DNA of 64,000 nucleotides from Capillidium heterosporum (lineage: Eukaryota > Entomophthoromycota > Entomophthoromycetes > Entomophthorales > Capillidiaceae). The translations under genes and the position numbers were made by a program. The notes under the pieces were generated by a model. It did not search any database. It was given only the letters and a program-made list of their open reading frames with translations, and was not told where the DNA came from. The DNA lies in contig WBMQ01000001.1 of assembly GCA_016630905.1 (NCBI GenBank), forward strand, positions 1,798,001-1,862,000. Direction: 5' to 3'. Of the stretch, positions 52,041 to 63,824 are shown one piece after another. Every line of letters begins with the position of its first letter. The stretch's first letter is position 1.

Positions 52041-55000
52041 CAATAAAATTAGTGCCTTTTAATTTTTAGTGTATGTTTTCCTATTATATACTGCTATTCA
52101 TTTGAAAAGCTTATGGGATTGATGCTTAGATTGATAGCAACCTATCGGTAAGTTCAGTGATTCCTTCAAGTGACTTTAGTTAATGACATCTTCAATTTGA
52201 ATTCCAATTCCACAACTTGGAAGCTTTCCTTTACTTTCGGCGGCTATTAGAAGAAATTTGAAGCTAGACAAAATGGTTTCCAACAAGTAATCAAGATAAA
52301 CTTTCAGCAGACTTGGAAATATTTAAAAACACAAGTATATGAAAATCTATAGTTTACTTCCAATATTTAATAGTGGCTCATTTAAATTCAAATGATATAG
52401 TAACAAAAATTTATTTATACATCTTTTGGCAAAACAGGTACCGAATAATACTCTATAGACTTGGTGAAGCGACGGAAATATTGCTGAATTAAATGAGGGT
52501 TGAGTATCCCTATTTATATAAAGACTTTAACTCTCGGTTCAGTTATAATATCGATACTTTTGAACAAAGTTCTCGTGGAAAGATCGACTTTAGACTAAAT
52601 TTCTTTTCTTACTATTACCAACCTTGCTCCTACACGTTAGAGATTAGGAGATGCTAGTCAGCTGTAGGTGGAGAGGTGTATTATGTGGACGTATCAACTT
52701 AAGGTGGTAAAGTATATTGCAAGATAGTAGAGCTTGGATAGATTCTATGAAGTAGGATATATTCGGTATCAAGTTTTCAACATATTCCTTAAGGACTATG
52801 GTGAAGTGTAGAAAACCACTTTATTCACCTTTATAATGCGCTGTATTGCTTCCGATGCTTTGAAGTAGACATTTTGACCAAAACTAGGGATATTAGCATG
52901 GCCTTGATCACTTTTTATAGAGTGTTGAGTGTCTACCTACTTGGTAATAAACGATTGCGGACTACCTTTGAGGAGCTTTACAGTTTTTCGTAAAGATTAC
53001 GCTTTTAGCCTTTATTGATACTATATTTGAAAGGTTGGATGTAGGTGGTTTGAATCGAGAATATAACCTAGGAATTCTTAACATATAGTTGTAACTTGTA
53101 AATAGGTTTTTTTTTCCAATCTATATGAAATAAACCTCCTTCCGTAGGAAATGTCAGTTCTATCAGTTCAATATTTCTTATAGCTTTATCATATATAGTA
53201 TTATTATATTTAATTAAGCTTTTTATGGTACAATCAGCTTAAAATTAGTATTATAGTATCAATCAATTTACCACAACTTTAATGAAAAGGTTACATTTAT
53301 CACTGTTTATTTTTATATGTATAGCCTTGCAAGTAAGGTTTTATATGTCTTAGCTGCACTTAGATCCACAAATAAAACTCAATAATACCTATGTTATATC
53401 TAAATTCTTTTAACAAATATAACGACATCATAATATATGGCCAAGTCAACAAAGATATATTGATACAAATGAGAAGCACTTATTAATACCTTTAGGATGA
53501 GGGGTAAGAAGCAAACCTAAAGAGCTGCTAGTTGCACTATAGACAAAGAGTCTGTAGATCACTCGAATCATGTTCGTAGATCTGGTAGTTGCCTTTGGCT
53601 CAAAGACGTTCCAATTAGCGTAACTTCACCGGTCGATAAATATAAATTTTATGTGATTTGACTTCAATACGTTTATCTATAACTTTAAAGTATCACAAGC
53701 TTACTTTGTCGCTAAGATGGAGTTACATATATTTGAAATTGATACTGACAAGCTTCTACTAACAGCTTTTGACAGATTTTGGGCTTGTCATCTACCTTAC
53801 CATGCATCTCAATTAAACTAAAATACTTTACACAAGTTCTTGGAGCTTATCCTCTTGGCCACTGTTCATCGTTGGAAGGCTGCTCTTAGTATCACCTTGT
53901 AAAGTTTTGAGTACCTTTTGAAAATTGGAAAGTTGTCTACATCGTTAGCCAAAGAAAATGACAGCCAAGTCCAAGTTTCTACTTGATTTTATCTAGTTAG
54001 CTTCAATTCTGATAGACACTTGTGTTGAAAACAACTCAAGCTATAACTGTAGTAGCTGCCTTTTCAAAACCTTGCCGAGTTCTAAAGAGCTGGACATATC
54101 TATTTAAATGTTTGCATCTCAACTTGTAGAGGTTGATGTAGCGACTTTATCGGCTTCAATGTAGTAGTCGTAACCAATTAATTGAAAATAATTGGAGGGA
54201 TGTTGATCTAGGTATACTAGTTTATGTATGATATAGGGATTACTATTTTTATTCAATAGATAAGTTATAAACTATCAGGTGGGAAAAAACTTATCCTTAA
54301 ATGCCGATATTCTATACTTGACTTTTTGCTGTTGCATGGTTCAGGTATTTGTTGTGGCATGCAGCTCAATCTTTAACCATATAAGGTGGAAAGTTAATTT
54401 AGTGGCTGCAGTTTTATCGTAGCTATGATAAATAGAAAGTAGGGTGTATTTTTTCTATAGCATCAATTTTTGTATACAAAGATTCGAATTGTATAATAAA
54501 GCTTTCTATAAGACAGATTTTTAGTTGAAATTTGATAGAAATCAGATGGATGGGGATTTTCTTGAGCATAAGTTGCTATTTGTGTGGGAACTCGACGCAT
54601 AAAGATCTGCTTCTACTAAAGTCAAATTGTTCCGATCTTCTAATCCTTGAACTATCAGATATGTTAAAAGAATATCGGTAGTAACTAAATATACTTTTGG
54701 TAGATATGGTAAGGTATCTCTCGAGTCTACAACTCTAGAAGCTTTTATCGTAGATAAGAATTCGATAAGAGTAGAACTAAGTTTTTACTAAAGTTGATAG
54801 AATTTAATAAGCCTTCAAATGTAGGACCATCTTTTCGATTATGGCCTTCTAAAGTATTAATAGTGGTCAAAGTGGATATATTTTGTGGCTCATTTTTATA
54901 TAATGCCATTTAACCCCCACCTTCATACAAACCATACTTCAAATTTATGACCAAGCTTACCTATAGCTTTCGATGTAGGGGTCAAAGGCATTAGTTAGGT

Positions 55001-55322
55001 TTTCAAGGAGGGTTCAACGATAGATTAGTCGGTAGGTACTCGGACCAATAGTCGATAGAGAACTAAATTCGTGACCAAAATAGGTAGAATACAATAGCGT
55101 TGTCCCAGTTCTATCTTGAAAAGTTAAAGTATTCAAATGTCATATTGGAATGGGTAACTGAATCTCAAAGGTATATGATATTCCTAATGAGAGTAATAAC
55201 ACTAAGGATGAAACCTTTATAAATGGGATGGTGGGAAATTTGTAAAGAAAGTAGCCTCCAATTTTCTGTCATTATCTTCCCCACCAACACCAGCATCGAA
55301 GTGAGATCCATCGGTCGTAAAT
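52041..55322. other. Long intergenic stretch, no gene seen
   Basis: A 3.3-kb AT-rich stretch with stops in all frames and no recognised RNA, transposon or repeat. It contains the promoter of the membrane-protein gene at its right end (a TTTATAAATGGG element near 55218 is a possible TATA). Confidence 0.45.
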
Positions 55323-58133
55323 ATGAAGTTCAATCTACCTTCGATCTTCACAGCCAAAAATTCCAACACTAACCCTCAAGCTAACGAAAGTACATTGAAG
55401 GTCTACACGCACAAGGATTTGAAGCTGACCCAGGATAGCTTCGAACTCAACTCCTTGGATATGGAGGGGTTCGACCAAGGCCCTTCCCCAACCTACTACT
55501 CTCAAAACTACCCTCAGCTGGAGCTCATTACTAACGGCAAATCGAAGAAAGATACTATCGATCACCATGACTTTGAAAGTCAAAAGGAAGCCACCTTCGC
55601 TACTAACAATACCACTGCATCCTACAACCAACTAATCAATTCAATAGTAGTTTACCTGACTTACATTCTACTGCTGATCCTAACTTTAGTACTGGCTCTA
55701 AAGTTATCGGAAGGTGTCAAAGATCCTTTAACCCAGCCTCTAACCAACTTCAATGTCGATGCCAACAAGGGTAGTAAAGAGTATTTTCAAGGTGATGAAT
55801 CATTCGGTATCGATACTTTACTTAACCAACCCAAAACTCCAGCCTTTGACAAGACCGTTTCGTATAAACATCTGGAGGTTCTAACCAAGAATTTGCGATC
55901 GACTAATGATAATGAAGGGTTCAAGTTCATTGGAGAGTATATCAAAGTCTATTTGAGGATGCTAGGTTCTAACTTCGGGTCCAGCTTCAAGGTGATTGAT
56001 TTGGGCGACGGGAAGAAGGATAAAGGGTTTATATATAATGGGAGAAAGGGGGGTAGTTCTTATTATGAACCTAACTTCCTGTTGGTCGAATTTAACTCTA
56101 ATGCAAGCATCAACGGTACGACAGCTAAGGATAGCAAGAAGCAGGTTACCTTGATCGTCAGTGAGTTGCTAGGATCACCTTTCTCCAAAAGCTTCAACGC
56201 CGGTGTAAGCTCCAGTGTTATGTTGGAGATCCTTCGCGTGCTCAGCGTCCTCAAATCAACCGACCGGCCCTTACTACTGGCGTTTTTGACCAACCTGTTG
56301 GATTATCAATACCTAGTCTCTACCTCCACTTTAACTACCAACTATACGATCACCAATTTCTTGCACTTGAAGAGTGAAGGCATTGGTGGTCAACCCCTTG
56401 TCCATACCAATTTGGATTCCAAACTGTTGTCAGGATTAAGTGCCAAAGGTTCTCTGGCATATAATGGGGTTGAAGGTGATGATGGGTATGGAATTTTGAA
56501 GTCTAAGTTCAAAGGTGTCAAGTTGGGCAGCTATAAAGATTCCAACTACTTGGGTAGTTTGGCGGATGGCATTGGGACGACTTATTTGACAAGTATTGAG
56601 CAGTTGGGTTTGACTTCAATGGAGGTTTTGAAAAGGTTGACCAGTTTGGGTAATGATGAGATTGAGGAGGAGAGTAAAGTGGTCTTCGACATCTTTGTAA
56701 AATTGATCGCCTACCCCAAGCTTATCAATTTGATTTTGAGTTTAGTCTATGTGATATTAGTCTTTGGAGGGATGGCAGTGGTAGTGTATCGTTGTTACCG
56801 ATCTAAAAACTTTAGTTCACTCAAGTACTACAGCATATCGACAAGTTGTCTAGTTGTTGTTTCGGTGGTATCAATCGGTATCAATCTAGGTCTAAACTTC
56901 ATCCTGAAGTTGATCTACAGGTTCATCCTGGACAAGAATTTCAGTTTAGTGTTCAGTACTAACTTCCTAGTTGCCTTCACCTTACTTCTGACCTATCAAC
57001 TGTTAGCTTCCAAGTATCTTATCAAAGGAGCCGATATCATCAAGGAGGATAAACTCTTCAGCTACAAGCTACTGTTGGTTATGAATGGAGTTTTAAATGT
57101 GGTGTACCTGGTGACTTTAGTCTTAGAGAGTGTCAATCTGCACTTCCTACCTCTCCTCACGATGTATCAATTGGTTCTGTTTGGAGTTTTCTATGTCTAT
57201 TTTACCAGGTTTAACACCAACAAGTACGACTTGGTGGTTTCCATAGCTCAGGCAGTACTTCTGATAGGCCCCAGTTTCTACCTGATGTTTGATGCTTTGA
57301 CTTTGGCTTATGATCTTTCAAACGACAACCTCATCTACCTCATCTCGACTTTTGCCGTCCTAATAGCTATGTCAACCTTACCCAACTTACCCGCTCTTAC
57401 CAAGGCTTCCAAATCGTACTACCTACTCATTGCGACTATGGCCCTAACCCTACTAACTTTAATCCTAAGTTTAAGTTTAGATGTCAAGGTAGCAAAGCCT
57501 ATCTATTACCCCATCCAAGTGTATAATCCCAATTTAGGTACTGAGCTTCGAGTTTATGATCCCAACTTTTCACCTAACTTCGACTTTGGACCTTTCCCGC
57601 AAGCTAACTTGACAACCGTTGAGAGAGATTACAAGATTTACAGCTACTACCTCAACGACAAGTTCAAGTTGAATACCCCCATAAGTTTGAAATCAAGGTT
57701 TGTCGAAGGTGCTTCAGTGAAGTTCAACTTTTTAGTTAGTTTCGAGGAGCTGGACCAAGTGAAGATAAACTTTAAAACTAAGGTACAGAATCTTAAAGTG
57801 TTGGGTTCAATACCGCCGTCACCTACTTCCAACACCAATACGACATCTGCAGCAAATACTGCTACCTCTACCAACCAGAGCTTGAATCAACTAACTTTGA
57901 ACAAACCTCTCAACTCCAAAAGTTTGGATTTACAGTTGACGGTACAGGAAGGGGATCTAGATGGAGATAAATTCAGTTTAAACGTTATGGCAGGTACCAA
58001 TACTATGTTGACGGAAGCGATAAAGCAGATCAACTGGAAGTACGGGTTGAGTGATAAGTTCGATGTTAGGTATCGACCCATCGATAGGTTCGACAACATT
58101 ATCAACTACTATCAGGAAAACTTAACCTTCTAA
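55323..58133 (+). CDS. Vacuolar membrane M28-peptidase-like protein, probably inactive
   Basis: A 936-residue intronless gene resembling the fungal vacuolar membrane protease family (Pff1/ERMP1). A cytosolic N-terminus leads to a first helix (IVVYLTYILLLILTLVLALK). A luminal M28-like domain follows: the segment corresponding to SAHYDS reads VSELLG, the DDG segment reads NAGVSS, and the GAEE loop reads LTNLLD. The zinc and catalytic residues are thus gone, while flanks such as SVMLEILRVL and FLHLKSEGIGGQP align with the family. About eight membrane helices follow, then a C-terminal luminal domain (from about 57500). It is likely a pseudoenzyme with a structural role. Because no ligand survives, I rate the family call moderate. 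No frame break is present over 2.8 kb. Confidence 0.7.
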   Translation: MKFNLPSIFTAKNSNTNPQANESTLKVYTHKDLKLTQDSFELNSLDMEGFDQGPSPTYYSQNYPQLELITNGKSKKDTIDHHDFESQKEATFATNNTTASYNQLINSIVVYLTYILLLILTLVLALKLSEGVKDPLTQPLTNFNVDANKGSKEYFQGDESFGIDTLLNQPKTPAFDKTVSYKHLEVLTKNLRSTNDNEGFKFIGEYIKVYLRMLGSNFGSSFKVIDLGDGKKDKGFIYNGRKGGSSYYEPNFLLVEFNSNASINGTTAKDSKKQVTLIVSELLGSPFSKSFNAGVSSSVMLEILRVLSVLKSTDRPLLLAFLTNLLDYQYLVSTSTLTTNYTITNFLHLKSEGIGGQPLVHTNLDSKLLSGLSAKGSLAYNGVEGDDGYGILKSKFKGVKLGSYKDSNYLGSLADGIGTTYLTSIEQLGLTSMEVLKRLTSLGNDEIEEESKVVFDIFVKLIAYPKLINLILSLVYVILVFGGMAVVVYRCYRSKNFSSLKYYSISTSCLVVVSVVSIGINLGLNFILKLIYRFILDKNFSLVFSTNFLVAFTLLLTYQLLASKYLIKGADIIKEDKLFSYKLLLVMNGVLNVVYLVTLVLESVNLHFLPLLTMYQLVLFGVFYVYFTRFNTNKYDLVVSIAQAVLLIGPSFYLMFDALTLAYDLSNDNLIYLISTFAVLIAMSTLPNLPALTKASKSYYLLIATMALTLLTLILSLSLDVKVAKPIYYPIQVYNPNLGTELRVYDPNFSPNFDFGPFPQANLTTVERDYKIYSYYLNDKFKLNTPISLKSRFVEGASVKFNFLVSFEELDQVKINFKTKVQNLKVLGSIPPSPTSNTNTTSAANTATSTNQSLNQLTLNKPLNSKSLDLQLTVQEGDLDGDKFSLNVMAGTNTMLTEAIKQINWKYGLSDKFDVRYRPIDRFDNIINYYQENLTF

Positions 58134-58268
58134 CTTTTTATAACAAGTGGTGGAGGCTGGAAATAAATAAATACATAATAAGGGATAATGAATTGATTTT
58201 GTGTATATGTATCTTCATTTTTTAAAACTTTGAAACTTTATTAGTATCCCTTTACTCAATCTCTACTT
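58134..58268. other. Convergent gap with polyadenylation-like signals
   Basis: Short 135-bp gap between two convergent stops. AATAAATAAATACATAAT near 58161 fits the 3' end of the plus-strand gene. Confidence 0.5.
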
Positions 58269-61200
58269 TCAACTTTTCACTTTACTCTGACACGAGTAGT
58301 GTACGACGTTCCTATCGGGAAATATGGCTAGGGCTGAAGTCCCCAACCGCTTCAAACATACCGAACACAGACTTTGACTCTCCAGGTAGATGGGTTTAGC
58401 CTGCAGTTCCGCTAATTTCAGCTTCAACCTCAACTGTTCCCCCTTTAGTAAGTTGGACTTCAACTTGCTAAGGCGCTGCTGGAAAGCCAAGTTCGCTAGA
58501 TTAGGCAAAAAGAAGGAGGTTAGAGGCTTGAATTGGACGGTCGGTGGCAAAAGTGAAAGCACTTGCTGAGCTTCGAATCGGGATCCGAACCGCTCCAGGA
58601 GTTGGAGGGCCGGCGTCAGGTAGGGTAGGTAGGGTGAGGCCAACTCTTGGGTCAGAGCTTGCGACTTGGGACTTTGCAATTTTTCGATGGTAGAATTGGT
58701 AGAAGTTGATGGTGACGATAGGTTGGATTGAGGTGAAGTTGATTCTCCTACTTGTAAATAGATTTGAAGTAGGAGTTGAAAGGTGGTAGTCCAAGTCGAT
58801 TTTGATACAGTACTGCTGGGCCGCCAGGAAATCTTGAAGCTTGTAGACGATAAGTTGCAGTGCTTGATCGTGCCGATGTAATCGTGAGAGTACGATGGCT
58901 CTTGGTTTAAATAGCACTATAAAAAGTCAATAAGAAACAAATAGTATGCAATATTTACAGTTGGTTGGCAGACGACTGAGTACTCGTTCTGGCTTGTATA
59001 TTGGTGGCTCGGCATCTAGGAAATACACTAAGTTCTCGTAAGGTTCAATAAACTTGTCGACAGCGTCGCGAAACTTCAAGTCCTCTACTTTCTCCAACCG
59101 ATTTCTAACGGTGTCCTGAGTCTTGAACTGCGCTTCGATAGCTAGAGCAACTTCTTCAAACGTCAATTTCGGTTCCTCAACCACAAGCTCGACTACCAAT
59201 GTGTAGACCTTCTCCAACTTATCCAGTACCTGCTCAACTAGTAACGTTGCCATTCTAGCATGTAGGTCGGGTAGGTCAATTATATGGTGGACTATCCGAT
59301 TTTTTTCTGGTTCCAATATGTAGCTAGGATCTAGGAGGGCACTTAGGTACTGCAACGCTAAACTTTTGTTGGTACGTTCCAGCAGGCTGAGGATGGAGGT
59401 GGCAGGCCAAGTCTGAGAGTGGGTATGTTCTTCCAAAAAAAGGTCCATAGTGGTGGCCCGGTCGTAGTCGAAACACCAGGGTATGAACTCATTTATGAGA
59501 TCAAACTGATCCCCACCTAGCTTAGCTAGATAGAACAGTGTTTGGCCTGGACCTTCGAACCCCTTGGGAACTTCTTCTTTCTTTTGCGAGGGGGAGGCAG
59601 GTTGCCCTAGACGCATAAGCAGCTGCAAAGCCTTACGGTGTAACCCTTTGGAGTAATAGAGGTCGACTAAATTGCGATACTTTTTGTTCTCAGTGAGGAT
59701 GCGGTCGGCAACATACACGTCAACAAAGTTGCGGACGCGAAGCAGTGGACCGACCATTGATGGGTTGACTATGAGGTAGCATTTGACTAGAGTGGTGTCG
59801 ATTAAGGTGGCATCGGTGATCTCTTCTTCGAGCTCGAGGTGGGTGGAAGCGGTTGGTGAAGTGGGCGTGGAGCCAGACTGGGACTGGGCTGGGAGTTGAC
59901 CGACCAACTTGGTTCGATATTGTGTCAAGTACTTGACTAAGCTTTGAACAGCTTCGTTCAATCTATCTTTCCCCCATTTTTCTTTATCTTCTTTAACCTC
60001 CATACTTTCCTCGGTAATTGATATAGGCGGAGGGTACAGAGCAATGACTTGGATGGGAGGCACTTTGATCTCATAGAAGGTAGTTAAGGCACGGTCAAAG
60101 TGACCTTGACTGAAGAGTTCCAAGCCGTAGAGGTGCTTGATTTGGTCAGCCGTTTGGACTTTGACGTCACTTACGCGATCCTTGTTTTGATCTAATAAGG
60201 TCAACGCCTCCTCGAACAGCTTCAGCGTGATCAACTGGTTGATTTGGTCGGCAAAGTGACTGGGTACCATCCTAAATATCTGACTGGTAGTTGCAAAGAA
60301 GGGGGACTTACCCAACGTGACATCGATGGGAGGACTTGCAAGTGGGAACGTTTGTATAGTAGCTTGGGAGTCCAGGTTGCGCACTTCGATCTGCTTGGCA
60401 GTAGCTACTATCAGGTAAGGATAGCTGTAGCTGAGGTGTAACGGTTCCGAAGCAAAGTGTAACGCTTGGCGACGCGACGGCAAACCGTCGTTCCCTACGA
60501 ACAAGCCAACCCCATCCTTGAACACGATCATCTCCTGGTTGACTTTTAACAGTATCGGTTTGGAGTATTTGGAACTGCTCAGCGGGTTGTAGCTTTGTAC
60601 ATACTGCGTCGAAGAGTAAGCTAGATCGGAAATTAAAGATGTCAGCCCTTTACTCTCTTCAGGGGCAGGCGAAGCGGTACCGGAACCAGTAGTCGTCGCA
60701 GTTGGCTGATGGTTAGGCAACACTTCAATCAATTCAGAAGTCGTCAGATCCAATATGTAGTACTCCTTAGTACTTAGCCCTAACCATAGTCGGGTAGGAG
60801 TGAGGAACTCCAGTTTCTTTACTTTTTCGGGGATGGGGAACTCCAGGGTCTTATAACTTTATCAGTTTAAATTAAATTAAAAGAATGTACCCGTTCAGAA
60901 ACGAATTCGGAATCCACCCACATGAGCATAGCTAAAGTACGTCGTCCCGCTATACATAACTTCGTTGTCATCATGGGTAGTGGTTCGGCATTGGAGCTGG
61001 AGTTGATGGGCTTGAGCGCTTCAATACCAGTTATAGTTGCAATTTGTAATGGTAGTCTATAACTTGAAGCTTGGCTTGCCAGTTGGGTAGGTGCTAACGG
61101 GGTATGAAATTCAAATGTCGCCAAATCATGGGCGTTGACCTGGTAGTCATATGTTGCCAACAATAAACCTAGCTCCGGCATAACTTGCAGATGTTCGATA

Positions 61201-61442
61201 GGTTTTTTGGCAAAGCTCTTTATGGAACGGTATAGTTCAACTTGGAATTTTTCGCCAAACTCATCGACATAGGCTAAAGTCCCTTCTGAAGTTAATTTAG
61301 TTACCTTGTAAACCAAGAGTACCCCGGTTGAAGTCCCTACGTAAAGGTTCTGCCGGTAGCAGGTCAAACTCTCTACCTTTATTGGAAGCTTGTCAAGGAG
61401 TAAAACCGGTTCGAAGGCTTGGTATACCGCTTTCGTATCCAT
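58269..61442 (-). CDS. VPS39: HOPS subunit Vps39/Vam6
   Basis: Tethering-complex subunit that brings late endosomes or vacuoles together through Rab7. The N-terminus (AFEPVLLLDKLPIKVESL, GTSTGVLLVYKV, VMPELGLLLATYDYQVNAHD) is a citron-homology domain, followed by an alpha-solenoid (NEFIPWCFDYDRATT, HTHSQTWPATSILSLLER) and a C-terminal zinc-finger-like CSVCLKRLGTSALAIF with a distal His and Cys. Two introns are clear: after ER at about 60893 and after PTN at about 58960. One frame change between AAQQYCIK and FQLLLQIYLQ is resolved by one surplus base in a four-base run at 58800-58803. The start MDTKAVYQAFEP at 61442 fits. Confidence 0.92.
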
Positions 61443-61634
61443 TTTTGAGTTTTGGTGAAAGCTGAGGTTGGTGGTAGTTGTGTACTCGTCAAGCTGTGAA
61501 CTTTGGCTATTTTTTGGAAGAATGTTACGTACTTTTCAGCTTCATTAAACAGCCAATCATATATAACTCAGCATTTTCTTTGGCAATGAACCAAATTTGA
61601 TAGTTTGAAAGTTTTTCAAATTTATTTTAGAGAA
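61443..61634. promoter_or_regulatory. Shared promoter between VPS39 and BUD22
   Basis: Only 192 bp separate divergent starts. A TATAACT element near 61561 may serve one of the genes. Confidence 0.4.
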
Positions 61635-63317
61635 ATGGAAGGAAAGGAACTGGATAGCTTCAAGAACTTTGCCAAGCAGAAGTTGGAATGGAAGATAGCG
61701 CTTTTGGAGTACAAAGTAACTTGTATAAAAATGCGACAGACCCAACTAATCCTTAAAACTGTAGTGTGGTGAAGAGCCCAGTTTACCCAACGCACCTTTC
61801 TTTGCCAACAAAATTCCCAATCACTTTTTCTTTTATCAACCAGGAGATACCGAACTCAAGGAACCTTCGCAGAGAGACCTTATAGACAAGCTGGAAAGCT
61901 ACAAGGTGCAAAAGACTTTGAACAAAGTGGTAAGTAACTTTTGGTTAATTTTTGTAGAATTAATTTTGTTTTGCTTGTTTAGCTTCAGTTGAAAAATGAA
62001 TTGTTAAAGCTGGTTACCAGTGCCAAGAACAATGAAGCTTTGAAGGTATTTGGTAAAGTAAAAACTACGATCAAAACCATCTCAGAGTAACCTATTTTAT
62101 TAAAAGACATAGGTTAACTTTTGATAATAGGGAGGGAGATGAAGCCAAGAAGCAGGCTTTAGAATCAGAAAAGACCGATTTAGAGTTAGAGCATACGCTA
62201 TTCAAAGTATAATTTTATTTAACTATAACCATTCAACTTTATAAATTAGAACCTTGACAAGGACCAATTTACCGAAAAGTTGATAAGTCGACTGATTTGC
62301 AAAACCAAGCCTTTGAAGGAGCATGCTCACTTGAGGAGTTATTCGATAACAGCCGAGATTGTAAAGAACCGAACTACTGGCGATTGTCCCAACAGCAAAC
62401 TTTTGGAGAAAGTGGAGAACAAACTATCAGCATCCAAATCAATTTCTCAGTTTATGAAGGAGGCCAAGAAGCAACTGTTTACAACCCTCAACCTGTTCCC
62501 CAAAATGGATTCTAAGGATGGAGAAGTACATGAGGTAGATGCCGAAGCTAACAAGAAGACTAAAAAGGATAAAGTTGAAGAGGATTCCAAAGAAAGCAAA
62601 GTAACTTTTAAATTATGTATATATTCTAAATTTGATGAAGCGCCTAAAGTCCGACACCAAAACCAAAGATACAAAGAGTAAACGAGAACCTACTTCCCTG
62701 TTCGTAGGCTCCCTACAGCAAGGTGACCGTCACGATGAAGATGAGGACGAGTTCAAAGACCTGTACGGAGTTCAAGGCAAGAACCGACCTGGACAGCGTA
62801 TGCGACGCATGTACCCTTTTATTTCAACTTTTAACAACTAACTTGAACCTTTAGGCTCGCTGAAAAGAAGTACGGAGTCAAAGCCAAGCATTTGCAGGAG
62901 CCCAAAGTGGAATCCAAGTCGGAAGGTGGCAAGGGTAAGCTCAGTAAGAAATTAATCAAGGGCACTTCCAAGGACGAAGCTGAAGAGAAGCTACATCCCA
63001 GCTGGGAAGCTAAACGCAAGCAGAAACTGGCTCTCCAAGAAGCTCCTAAAGGTAAGAAAATCGTCTTTGGCCAAGATGGTGAAGTAGAAAAGGAAGAGAA
63101 GTTACATCCCAGCTGGGAGGCGAAACGCAAACAGAAGCTGGCTATGGCAGAAGCTCCTAAAGGGCAGAAGATTAAGTTTGGTGACGATGCCTTCTTTGTT
63201 GATGAGAAGGCCAAGGAACCAGAGGAAAATTTACACCCCAGTTGGGAAGCTAAACGGAGGCAGAAGCTTGCTATGGCAGAAGCGCCCAAAGGTCAGAAGA
63301 TTGTGTTTGAGGATTAG
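61635..63317 (+). CDS. BUD22: Ribosome biogenesis protein Bud22/SRFBP1 with triplicated motif
   Basis: Nucleolar factor needed for 18S rRNA maturation. The start MEGKELDSFKNFAKQKLEWK at 61635 is followed by coiled-coil-like segments. The Bud22 core includes KNRPGQRMRR next to AEKKYGVKAKHL, and the protein ends in the family's LHPSWEAKRKQK-type motif followed by KGKKIVFG. Most Bud22 proteins have this motif once. Here it occurs three times in a row (about 62990-63072, 63101-63180 and 63230-63313), with an E/D/K linker of about ten to fifteen residues between copies. At least six introns are needed, two ending in AAG or CTTTAG. No frame break was noted. Confidence 0.85.
62990..63313 (+). repeat. 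In-gene tandem triplication of LHPSWEAKR motif
   Basis: Three in-frame copies of about 27 codons each, spaced about 111 and 129 bases. The copies are similar but not identical in DNA (synonymous changes present), so they are not a recent replication slip. Confidence 0.85.
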
Positions 63318-63824
63318 TTCCAGGTGCATACCGTCAAAGTTTGGAGATTTGAGTTGGTGGGTTGGTTAGGTAGCCTTGAAGTTGTAGGGGCTTATAGAAT
63401 GTTGTTAATAAAATGGATTTAAAATTTTAGTTTGGATTTGGATACTAAATCGGCAGCTCCTGTTTGATTTTATCACCATTTTTATTTGCTGGGAATGACT
63501 GCATCTTGTAATAAAGACGATAATCGTTCAGGCTTTGCTTATCCAAATACCTATGCCCTTGCCTAGCTCCATTTGACCGGTTGGTAGCTTTTGTTTACAA
63601 GCAATTTATTTGCCCATTTTGCACTTTTCAAAGCTTAAAAATCCAATTAACTTCCATACCTTGCTTCCCAAAATCAAGCCAATCTTTCATCTGGCTATCT
63701 CAAGTTTACACGTGTAGATTTCTGCTGCATTAAAGATAGAACTTGGAAGATCACTTCAAATTGAAAAGCAATAAAATCCAAGCCACTCATCCAAAGAATT
63801 TGAACCCAACAAGAACAAAAAAAC
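63318..63824. other. Intergenic, no gene seen
   Basis: Between BUD22 and the next start. Contains the promoter for the MPDU1-like gene. Nothing else was recognised. Confidence 0.55.
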
